Assembly (NCBI GenBank): GCA_950059285.1
Contig: CATLTV010000001.1
Location: 1-64,000, forward strand
Origin: an uncultured Pseudomonadota bacterium
GTDB lineage: Bacteria > Myxococcota_A > Bradymonadia > Bradymonadales > Bradymonadaceae
Length of the DNA stretch: 64,000 bases
Direction of reading: 5' to 3'
Position 1 is the stretch's first letter; the number at the start of each line of letters is the position of its first letter. The notes under the pieces were generated by a model. It worked only from the letters and a program-made list of their open reading frames with translations, searched no databases and was not told where the DNA came from. Below are positions 16,457-28,400 of this stretch, one piece after another. Position numbers and translations under genes: made by a program.

Positions 16457-19400
16457 ATGACTTTCGAGAGCCAGGTTCAGTCATATTTTGCAGCCCTAGA
16501 GGCAGATCCTCATAACATGAATGCACTCGCCAGTTTGCGCGACCTGTACAAGGAACGCGCGGATTGGGGAGAGCTGATTAGCGCGTTTCACGAGCAGGCC
16601 CAGCAGTCCGCCAACGCGGAGCTTCAGGCGCGCTATTTGTTTTCGGCCAGTCGTCTGGCCAAGGATGGACTTCGTGATACGGAGCTTGCGTCAAGACTTC
16701 TTGAGCTTGCGCAGGGCGCAGGTCAGCAGACAGGAGTCCTGTACGAGATTCAGCTGTTTGCCTACGAACTTCATGAGCAGTGGGCGGAGCTTGAAGGGTT
16801 CTTTGAGCAGGCCAGCGAGCATGTCGGCGATACTCGACTGAAGGCGCGTCTGTATACCCAGCTTGGTGATGTTTTTAAGAATACGCTCGAAGATGCGGAC
16901 CAGGCGCTTGCCATGTACGACTACGCGGGCCAACTCGATACCCAGAACCAGGTGCCCTTGCGACGTAAGCAAGAGATTTATGAGTCCCGAGGGGCTGCCG
17001 ACGAGCTTGTCGCTTCGCTCTATCAGGAGCTTGAGCTTAGCCAGGATGATGAGCGCAAGCTTGAGCTGTTGATTCGCATGGGACAGACCTATGAGAGCGC
17101 AGGCCAGCATGACGCTGCAATTCAGTGCTACCAGAGCGTTCACGACGCGCTCCCCATGGAGTCACGTGCTCGCGCAGGTCTTGAGCGTCTTGGACAACCT
17201 GTGCAAGCTGTGGAGCAAGAACCTGCCTACGGTATCGATGAGTTGTCGGGTGATGAGGCTCCGCTTGAGGGTGTGGAGGTCCCTGTCTCTGCTGGATTTA
17301 GCGAGGAAGAGGCAAGCGGTGTAACACCTGTAGACGAGGACGCAACCATGCAGCACATCCCTGCGATGTCTGCTGATATGGTGGAGGAGCCACCTCAGAC
17401 AGGTGCTACCGAAGAGTTTGTGCTGTCCGATATTGTCGAGGAACAAGCAGAAGAGTCTGCGCCCGTTGAGGTTGAGAGTGTGCCCGAGCCACCTCAGGCA
17501 CCACCTGTACATCAGACCGAGGAGTTTGTGCTCTCGGATATGGTTGAGCCCGAGGTTGAAGAAGTAACCCCAGAGATCGAGCCTGAACTTGAGCCCGAGG
17601 TTATCTCCGAGGTTGAGGTTGCTCCCGAAGAAGATGTGGTTGAGGAGCCTGTAGAGCCCGAAGAGATCCTCGCCGTACCACCTGAAGAGGAAGGTGAAGA
17701 AGACGTATATGAGGTCTTTGAAGAGGACTTCACGCCTGTCGACGATTACGCGGATGAGCCCGAGGAGGATGTCTCTGCGGACGCAGGTTCAGAGAGCTGG
17801 ACCGCTCAGTTTGAGCGTAATGTGGAGCTTGTAAAGAGCGATGTGTCCGAGCGTGAGCGTCAGATCGCGCTGCACAATGCAGCGTTGCTTGAGTGGCTCC
17901 ATCGCAGTGAGTCTGCTGGCCTTGGCTTGGACCTCTGGAGCGTGGCTTTTGAGCAAGGTCTTGGCGAGTATCTCTATGAGAACTTTGCATTCCGTTACAG
18001 CGGTGATGAGTTCTGGACAGGCGTGCTTGAGCTTGCTCAGGAAAAAGAGCAACCCACACGATTGCAGGCCGAGATTGCGCTCTTTTATGCACACAATCAG
18101 GAGCGCGCAGCTGAGCTTGTCGCAGAGGGATCTCTTGAGGATCTTGCGCAGTTGCTTGAAGACCGCGAGGCCGCCATTGATAATTGGCGCAAGTACCAGC
18201 GCAGCGTGGAACAGCGTCACCCCGATCTTGAGCGCGACCAGAAGAACCTCGTCGTGTTCACCGAAATGGGCAAGATGGCAAGGTTGCTTGCAGACGATGA
18301 AAAGCTCCTTGATGCGCTTCGTCGCCTGGACCGTGTGAGCGAAGCTCCTTACATCAAGGGTACACTCCAGCTCATTTATCTTGAGACAGACAAGTGGCCT
18401 GCCTACGTGGATCTTGTCAAGCAAGAGGCCGAGGCGCTCCCTGAAGATATGGATGAGGCTCGTATTATCCTCTTCCGCGAGGCGATTCGTGTGTACACAG
18501 GGCCCATGACGCACGATATGCAAGCGGTCTCCATGTACAAGAGGATCCTCGAAGTCGATCCGACCGATATGGAGTCCATTGATGCGTTGATCGAGCTGTA
18601 CGAAAAGAACAACCGCACCACTGATCAAATTGCGCTCCTTCAGCAAAAAGTGGACCTCGCCAGGGGCAAACGCGCCAAGGTGCGCATCCTCTCGGATGTG
18701 GCCAAGACCTATTTGAGCAAGCGCAACCAGGCCGAGGCAATCAAGGCATATGAGCAGGTCCTTGAGATTGCACCTCACGATCAGGAGGCGTTGGAATTCC
18801 TTCGTGAAATGTATGAGAAGCGTCGTGACTGGACAGGTTTGATCGATGTCTTCAAGCGTCAGATCGCGCTGATGGGTTCTGCGCAAGAGCGTCTTGATGG
18901 TTACAAGAGCGCCGCGCAGGCTGCCTCTGACAACATCAGGGACCCCGAGCCAGGTATCGAGCTGTGGAGCGAGGCGCTCAAGCGTGCTCCTCAGGATATG
19001 GAGGTGCTGGGTAACCTTGAGGCTCTGTACGAGAAGAAGCGTGATTATGAGGAGCTCGCGACGATTCTGGAGCGTCGTGTCAAGCTGGAGTCTTCACCTG
19101 ACGAGAAGATGAAGATCTACCAGAAGCTTGGCATGTTGCTTTCAGACAGAGTGCAGGCCCCCGATCGCGCGATACGCGCATGGCAAGGCGCGTTGCGTCT
19201 TGACCCCAATGACCTGAAGGCGCGTAAATCGCTTGAGCGTCTGTACATGGAGCACAAGCGTTGGGATGATCTTGAACGTCTCTACGCAAGCCAGGGGGCT
19301 TATGCCGACCTTGCTCGTGTGCTCGAGACACTTGTGGGCGCGAGTGATTCGGATGAAGACAAGGTCGAGCTTCTTTTGAGGAGTGCTGCCCTGTGGCAGG

Positions 19401-22400
19401 ATCGCCTTGATGATCTTGCACGTGCAGAGCGCGCACTGGATCGTATCCATCAGCAGATTGACCCTACGCACGAAGGTGCTGCTCGTGGGTTGCTCTCGAT
19501 TTATGAAGCTACCGAAAACCATGAAGGGCTCAAGAAGGCATATCTGATCATTCTTGAACATCAGGAAGATCTTGCAGAGCGCCGTAAGGTGCAGGTTGCT
19601 TTGAGGACATTGCACGAGCAAAAGCTTGGCAACATTGAAGAAGCATTCGCCTGGGCTGGTCAAATTGTTCAGGAAGATCCTTCTCGCGTGCAGGATGCTG
19701 CGGAGTTCGAGCGACTCGCTGGCCAGATTGACGCGTGGTTCTCCGTGGTTGAGATGTACCAGGATGCCATGAGCAAGGAGGACTGCGATGATGCGTTGCG
19801 TCTTGACCTGAAAATGCGCCTTGGTCGTGTGTTGTCAGAAGAGCAGGGCAACATGGAAGAAGCTCTGTTTGTATACCAGAGCATTCTTGATGATGTGCCA
19901 GGTCATACAGACGCGATGAGCGCCATGGCCTCTATCTACGAGAGACAGGGGCGCTGGGATGAGTTGATGACCATCTATCAACGTCGTTTGGAGCTTGTGG
20001 ATAGTGCAGAAGAGCGCGTCGTGATTCTTCATGGCACAGCTCGTATCGCTGAACATCAGGCAGGAGACAAGGCCAAGGCCCTGAGCATCTATCAGGAGTC
20101 TTACGAGCTTGCTCCCACGCACTTGCCCACGCTCGTTGAGCTTCACCGCCTGTACCAGGAGCTTGGTGATACCGCCAACGTGGCGCAAATGTGTCGCGAG
20201 CAAATTGAGCTTATTGATGCCATCGCGCTTGAGCGCGCAAAAGAGCGCGGCTCTGTGAGCACCACGGATGTGGCATCATTGCTCCCTGCCGATGCTGCCA
20301 TGTGGGGCGCCTCTCGCGTGGAAGCTCCTGATCTTGGCGAGATCTCGTCGAGCCTTGGTGAGGAGTCCTCATCCTCTCTTGGTGAAGAGTCATCCAGCGA
20401 AGATCTCGATTCCGAAACAGGTGAGGATGAAGCGCTCAAGCCGCTGTATCTTGAGGATGAGCTTGAGCGTTTGATTGCGCTGAACCTTGAGCTTGGTGAG
20501 ATCGCAGCGAACGAGGGTTCACAGCCTGGAGAGGCGCTGATCGCTCTTGGTCGTGTGTTGGTGATGGATCCAGATCATGTGCGTGCGCTTGCTCTGGTTG
20601 AGCCATTCCTCTCTCATGAGTCGGCTGAGGTACAGGTTGCTGCCTGTGATATTTGTGCTCCTGTGTACGAAGTGCATGGTCAGTGGGATAGCCTCGTGCA
20701 CGTCTTGCGCATCAAGAGTGGGCATGCATCGCACACGCTGAAGATCGAGCTGCTTAGCAGGATCGCACAGATTTACCTCGAGGAGCTTGGCCAACCCGAG
20801 AGCAGTTTTGAGTTCTATGCTCAGAAGTTGCGTCTTGTGCCAGAAGACACAGACACTCGTGCACAGCTGCACCTTTTGGCTGATGCTCTTGGTGACTGGC
20901 CAAAGCTTGTCGCGCTGTACAAGGAGATCTTTGCAGAGCTTGATGGCGAGATTTGGCGAGATTATGCGTTTGCATTGGGTCAAATGTACTCGGATAGAGT
21001 GGCTGCGCCTGATGATGCAGCGAGGATGTATTACAAGGTCCTTGAGAAGAATGACTCCGATGTACAGGCGCTTGATGCGTTGCAGGATCTGTTCATGCGT
21101 GCCGAGCAATGGCAAGACATGCTTGATGTGTATGATCGTAAGATCAATTTGTATCAGGATGATGCTCAGCGTGTACGCGGGCTTCGTCTTGAGCTTGCAG
21201 GCGTCTGGGAGGTTCATCTTCAGGATCTTGGTGAGGCGATTGAGGTCATTCAACGCGTCCTTGCCGACCACCCAGAAGACCAACAGGCGCTTGATATCTT
21301 GCAGCATTTGCAGTCAGAGCGTGGTGACTGGGAAGATGTGGCATCGACCTTGATGCGTAAGTACGAGCTGGCAGAAGATGCTCAAAAAGATGCGCTGAAA
21401 ATTGCCCTTGGCGAGGTTCAGGAGCAGCGTCTGGATCGCCCCGAGATGGCGGCGACGCTTTACGAAGAGGTGCTTGAGAAGTCACCTGACAGCGAAGATG
21501 CTGTGGTGGCCCTGTTCCGAGTGATGAACAGTGAAGGTACTCCTTCTGATGTCACGCGTCATGTGGCGTTGTTGTTGGAGCCATGGTTCAATCAGCGTGA
21601 GCGTTGGCAGGAGATGATCTCTGCGCTTGAGGCTCAGGCGCGCACGGCACCTTCACGTGACGACAAGATCGAGCTCCTTCATCGTGTCGCGCGTCACTAT
21701 GAGTATCAACTTGGTGAGCCCACCAGGGCGCTTGGCGCATATAGCCTTGCCTTTGCAGAGGATGTGCATCACGAAGAAACCGTCAGCAACATGTATCGTA
21801 TCGCGGAGCAGAGCATCGCATGGGATAGCCTCGTGCAGGTGCTTGAAGAGACCGTGGAACAGACCGAGGATTCGGACGCTCAGCGTGAACTCCTTCGCCG
21901 TGCTGCTTCCATCTATGTGGACCACATTGGCGATGTGGACGCGACCGCAAACTGTCTTGAGCGTGTGATCGAACTTGTGCCTGATGATCTTGAGTCCATT
22001 GAGGATCTGGAGAACATCTACCGTCACTTGCAAGACTGGGAGAAACTCGTTGGCGTGCTCAAGAGCAAGGCCAATATCATGGACGACTTCGAGGCCAAGA
22101 AGACGCTCCTTCACCAGGCTGGTACAATCTATGAGGAAGTCAGTGAGAGACCTCAGGATGCAATTGAGGTCTACAAGGACGTGCTTGACCTTGACCCACA
22201 AGACACACTCGCCATTGATCGTCTGGAGGTGCTTTACACCAACGACTCCAACTGGATTGAGTTGCTTGAGGTCTACAAGCGCAAGTACGAACTTGCAGAG
22301 CATGATGAAGCCCGTAAGGATCTCCTCTATGTGACAGGTGCCATCTACCAGAACGAGCTTGAGGATCTCCCCGAGGCGATCGACGTCTACCGTCGTATCC

Positions 22401-25400
22401 TTGATATTGATCCCATGGAGCTTGGTGCGCTTGAGAAACTTGATGAGCTTTATGAGAAGAGTGAGCAGTGGATTGATCTTGAGCAGACACTTGAGCGTGA
22501 GCTTGAGTTGACTCAGGTCCCCAATGAGCAACACCACCTCAAGTGGCGTCTTGGTCAACTTCATGAGCTTCATCTTGAGGATGGTGCTCGCGCTGTATCC
22601 ATTTACCAGGAGGTCTTGCAGGACAACCCCGCACATGAGCTCTCCTTGAACACACTTGCTGACATGATTCAGCGTGGTGATCATGAGCTTGAGGCTGCCG
22701 AGGTACTTCGTCCTATTTACGAGGCAAGTGAGCAGTGGGAGCAGCTTGTTGAGGTGCAGCGTTTGTTGCTTGGCTCCACCGAAGGTGCCGAGGGACGCGT
22801 GGCGATCCTCAAGGAAATTGCAAGCATTCAGGAAGGTTGTCTTGATGACAAGGCCGAGGCATTCACTGCATATGCCGAGGCACTGTCCGAGGTTCCTGGC
22901 GATGAGATGATCCTCGATCAGCTCGAGCGTCTTGCTGCGGAACTCTACGCATGGGACCCCTACATCGACCTGCTCGATCAGCAGATCGAGTTCACGGATG
23001 ATGTGGTTGCACAGAGCTTGATGCAACGCCGTGTGGCTCAGGTCTACGAAAATCAGATCCAGGACAGCGGCGCTGCGATTGATCGTTACAACCGCGTCCT
23101 TGAGCAGGACCCCATGGATGAGCTCGCGCTTCCCGCGCTTGATCGTCTCTATATGCAAGAGGCGCGTTGGGAAGAACTTGCCGATGTGCTTGAGCGTCGT
23201 ATCGAGCAGAGCACAGATCCAGATGAGCGTCTTGCGTTCAGGTTGCGTCAGGGCACCTTGCTCAGGGATGCACTTGGCGATGTGCAAGCTGCGCTCAACA
23301 CCTACCAGACCATTCTTGCTGATGAACCTGAAGAGCCTCAGACCATTTCTGCACTTGAAGAGATGTTCATGGCAGGACAGGCGTCAGAGGCAATCTCTGA
23401 AATTCTTGAGCCTTACTACCTCGCACGCGGCGAGCATCACAAGCTCATCGAGATGTACACCCAACGCCTGCATGGTGTGACTGATGCGGATGAGCGTCAT
23501 GCCTTGTTGATGCAGGTTGCTCGCGTGTACACCGAGGAGCTTGTGCAGGAAGTGGATGCGCTCCAACCGCTCTCGGCAGCTCTTTACGAGAAGCCAGATG
23601 ATGAGCACATCATGGAAGAGATGGAGCGTATTGCCCGTGCTCATGATCAGTGGCCCACTGTGGCGCAGACCTACATGGGTGTGCTTGAGCAGGTCGAACT
23701 TGAAGATGAGCAAAAGCTTGCCATGTGGCTTCGATTGGCCAATGCGATCGACATTGAGATGAACATGCCTGCTGATGCAGAGACCGCATATCTCAACGTC
23801 CTCGCGCTTGATCCTGGTCAACCTCATACACTCGCTGCGCTGGATCGCATCTATGAATCACAGCAAAGCTGGGCCGAGCTTGCCGAGATCCTTGAGCGTC
23901 GTGTCGTGGAGACCATTGAGGACGATGAGCTCGTGGAGTTCAACACTCGTCTTGCTCGACTTTACCGTGACCAGCTCGCTGAGCCTGAGCGTGCGATCAA
24001 TTGTTTCCAGGCCGTCATTGATATTGATCCTGGCAACCTCTCCGCTCTGGAAGAGCTTGAGAGTCTTTATTATGCCACGCAGGACTTCGATGCTCTGTAC
24101 AGGAACCTCTCACGTCAGGCTGATGTGACCATGGATCCTGATCGTCAGGCGGATCTTCTCTCGCAACAGGCGACGCTTGCTGAGGAGGCGCTTGATCGTC
24201 GCGACGATGCTATCGAGTTGCTTCAGCGCGTGATTGACTTGCAGCCTGATAACAAGGATGCACATCAGAAGCTCAGGTTGATCTACATCTCTGAAGGTCG
24301 TTGGGCTGATGTGGTTGAGGTTCTTGAGCGTGAAATCACGCTGACCGTGGAGCCCGAAGAGCAGATCGCAATCTATGAGAACATGGGGATCATCTGGAGC
24401 GATCATCTTGATGATGAAGTGCGCGCTCTCGATGCCTGGAGTGCTGCGCTTAGCATTGACCCCAATCACTTGAACGCTCTTGTGGCGATGCATGATATCT
24501 ACGCACGTCGCTCTGATTATCATGAGCTTGCCACCACGCTTGAGAGGATGCTTGACCATCCCGAGCTTGAGGATGGACGCCGCCTTGAATACTGGGTGGA
24601 GTACTCCGATGTGTTGGGCGACATGTTGCAGCGTCCTGAGGAAGCGATTCAGGCATGGCGTCAGGTGATGATGCTTGATCCTGGCAACACGATGGCAATT
24701 GATGCGCTTGAGCGTCTCTACCTTCAGGAAGGTCATTGGGAGGAAGCTGTCACTGTCCTCGATACTCGCCTGGACACCATCACAGATCCCGAACATCAGC
24801 TCTTTGTGGCTCGTCAGATCGCACAGTTGCTCGATGAGCAGATCGGTGCTCCTGTCCGCGCTGCCTCCTATCACGAGATGGTGCTTGAGCTGGACCCACA
24901 GGATGAGAATGCATACAACGCGTTGAATACTGTGTATCAGGATCTTGGCACGCCCGAGTCGTATGGCTCGCTTGTCAACCTCTACCTCACACATGCTGAG
25001 GTTGTGGGTGATGATGCCGAGGCACGTACACAAACGCTTCGTCAGGCAGCTGCGACCTTTGAGAACTCGCTTGGAGATCAGGCAAGCTCTTTGTTGGTGC
25101 TCCTCTCGGCGTTGACGTTGGACAGCCTCTCGGATGAGGATCTTATCCGTGACCTTGAGCGTCTTGCTGATGACACCAATCTCCATGGTGAAGTTGTGCA
25201 GCGTTACCAGGGACTCCTTCAGGAGGCGACCGACGAGCGCGATCTGTTTGATCTCCATCGTTACGCGGGTCGTATGTTGGCAGGCGCACTTGAGCAGCCT
25301 GATGATGCGATTTATCACTACCAGAGCGCATGGCGTCTTGATCCTGAGAACCTTGATGTGCTCATCAAGCTTGAGGAGCTTTACCGTCGTATTGCGGCGT

Positions 25401-28400
25401 GGCCAGAGCTTGCTCAGACGCTTCATGCGTGTGTTGAGCTGGTGATCGATCCCGTTGAGAAGATCGATGTCTGGCGCAAACTCGGTGAGGTCTACGAGAC
25501 TCAGCTTGCAGATGTCGACAACGCGATTGCTTCTTATGAGCAGATCCTCTCCATTGATGAAACTGACTTGCTCGCCATTGAGAGCCTTGAGCGTATCTAC
25601 GAGGCTTATGGCAAGTGGGAGATGCTCATTGATATCTTGCGTCAAAAGGTGTCCACGAGCTTTGACCCCGAGGAAAGTGTCCAGATCAGGTTCAGGATCG
25701 CTACCATCTATGAACAGATGCTTGATGATCCTCAGCGTGCCAAGGGCGCATATCTTGACCTCCTGAGTGTGGATGAAGGCCATCGCGACAGCTTGCTTGC
25801 GTTGGAGCGTCTGTACACAGACAGTCAGGAATGGAGCGAGGCTCTTGAGGTGTATGATCGACAGCTTTCGGTGACGTATGAGCCCGATGAGCTCGTCGCC
25901 ATCTATGGTAAGATCGCATACATTCATGAGGAGCACTTCCAGCGCGCACCCGAGGCGATCGATGCGTATCGTAAGATCCTTGAGTTTGATCCTTCAAACG
26001 AGAGCGCGATCCAGAACCTTGAGCGCCTGTACTACAACGAATCCCAGTGGCCAGATCTTGTGGACATTGTGGAGCAGCATATTCAGCTGACCGAGGATTC
26101 CGAGGGCAGGGCAACCTTGCTCAATGAACTTGCGCGCGTGCATCGCGACCAACTTCAGGACCCACACTCCTCCATTGATGCGTTTGTGCGCTCTCTGGAT
26201 GTGATGCCTGTGCAGCCCGAGCCAATGCGAGAGCTTGCTCTGTTGTACGAGGATACTGATAACTGGGATGCTGCTGTACAGGTTTACGAGCGTATTGCCG
26301 AGAACTCACTGGATACACAGGAGCAGATCGAGCTTTACGATCATATTGGTGCCATCTTCGATATGAAGTTGATGGACGAAGTGCGCTCGGAGCAGGCTTA
26401 TCTCTCCTCGCTGGCGCTGAATCCTGCACATGTCAACGCAATTGAGGCGTTGCGCTCTATCTACGAGCGCCGTGGCGACTGGCAAGCGATTATTCATATC
26501 TACAAGAAGGCCGAAGGCGCGTCGCGCTCGCTTCCTGACAAGGCCAGCTACCTTGCTCGCGTGGGCCGTATCTATGACGACCATCTGGACGATATCGTCA
26601 GTGCATTGCGTTACTATGAGCAGGCTCAGGAGCTTGACCCCGATGTGGTCGAGGCCGCAGGTCCGCTGATTGATGTGTATATGCGTGAGCGTCGTTACGC
26701 CAGGGCGTTGCCTCTGCTTGAGAAGCTGCTTGATAAGCTTCAGGCTGATGGTGATGTGGCGATGGAAGAGCTTCACAAGCGTTACTTGCAAATGGCGCAG
26801 GCAAACGAGAGCCTTGACCGTCTTGAGCCTTCGCTTGAGGCATATCACAGGGCCTATGAGTACAACTCATCTGATCGTCAGACGATGATGGGTCTTGGTC
26901 GTCAGCTCTTCAAGCGTGAGGACTACGAGGCTGCCTTTAAGATCTACCAAAACATTCAGCTTCAGCATCTCAGTGAGCTTGATGGTGAAGAGGCCAGCGA
27001 GGTCTTCTACAACGCAGGTCTTATCAAACAACGTGTGGGCGATAAGCCTCGCGCCATCGAGTACTTTGAGAAGGTGTTGGACTACAACCCTGATCACAAG
27101 GAGAGCCTCAGTGCTTTGCTTGAGAACTACGAAGCTGGTGGATACTGGGATCGCTTCATTGACCTGAGCAGGCGACTGCTTGAGCTTGAGACTGATGAGA
27201 AGATCAAGTTCGCCAAGCTCTCTCAGATTGGTGACATCTATGCCAAGGAAGTTCATGATCCTGGCATGGCGATGCAGACCTATCTTGAAGCTCTGGAGCT
27301 TCAACCTCAGAGTGTGATTGTGCTTCGCAAGCTGCTTGATCTTTACACCAAGACCCGCCAGTGGGTTGAGGCGATCGATATGCTTGAGCGCCTGATCGAG
27401 CTTGAGGCAGATGCTGGCAAGCGTGCCAAGTTCGCGTACACCGTGGGTGTGATTTACCGCGACGAGGTGCACTCCAACTCTGATGCGATCAAGGCATTTG
27501 ATGTCGCGCTTGATAACGATGTGCACATGCTCAAAGCGTTTGAAGGTATTGACCGTATCCTCACCGATAACAAGGATTGGAAAGAGCTTGAGCGTGCCTA
27601 TCGCAGGATGCTCAAACGCGTGGCCGAGTTCCAGCATGAGGAACAAATGGCAGCGCTGTACATGATGCTCTGGAAGAACCTTGGTGAGATTTACCGCTCC
27701 CGTCTGGGTCACGTGAAGAGCGCGATCAAGGCGTTTGAAATGGCCAGTGAGCTCAACCCAGGAGATGAGCAAATCCACCTTATCCTTGCGCAGCTCTATG
27801 AGCGTTCAGGTGAAGTTGGTGGCTCTGGCGTGGTCAAGGAGCACCGTGCTCTGATCAAGAATAACCCATTCAGGATCGAGAGTTACAGGGCTTTGTTCAA
27901 GGCTTACATTCAGGGCAAGGAGTACGACAAGGCATGGTGCATGGCCAGCGCGCTCTCCTTCTTGCAATCTGCTACAGAGCAAGAGCAGTCCTTCTACACC
28001 CAGTATCTTGGTAAGAACCTGAACGCGGCCAAGGCGACCTTTAACCTTGAGCTGTTCAGCAAGTTGTACCACCCCGATCAGGATGCGTTGACCACGCACA
28101 TCATGGGTCAGCTCTCACTTGTCTTTGCTGAACCATACTCGGGCGATCTCCGCGATATGGGCATCAACAAGAAGAAGGATCTGCTTGATCCAAACGACAA
28201 GCTCCTCTTCTGTAAGATCTACACCTATGTGGCTGGCCGCATGGCTCCTGTGGGTCTGACACCGATGCCCGAACTTTACCTGCGACGTGATCAGGCGCTT
28301 GGTATGCGTAACGCGAAGGTGATCCCAACCGCGTTCATCCTCGGGGCAGACATGTTCCAGGGTAAGGATGACCGTGAGCTTGCGTTTATCATTGGTAAGC

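Noticed and set aside
4988-25936. Long open frames antisense to the TPR genes (for example 4988-6562, 7031-8560, 21653-23287, 24110-25936 on the minus strand)
   Set aside because: They mirror the codon bias of the sense genes (GAG, CTT, GAT), give Leu/His/Val-rich sequences without domains, and lack ribosome sites. The sense strand has clear TPR proteins.
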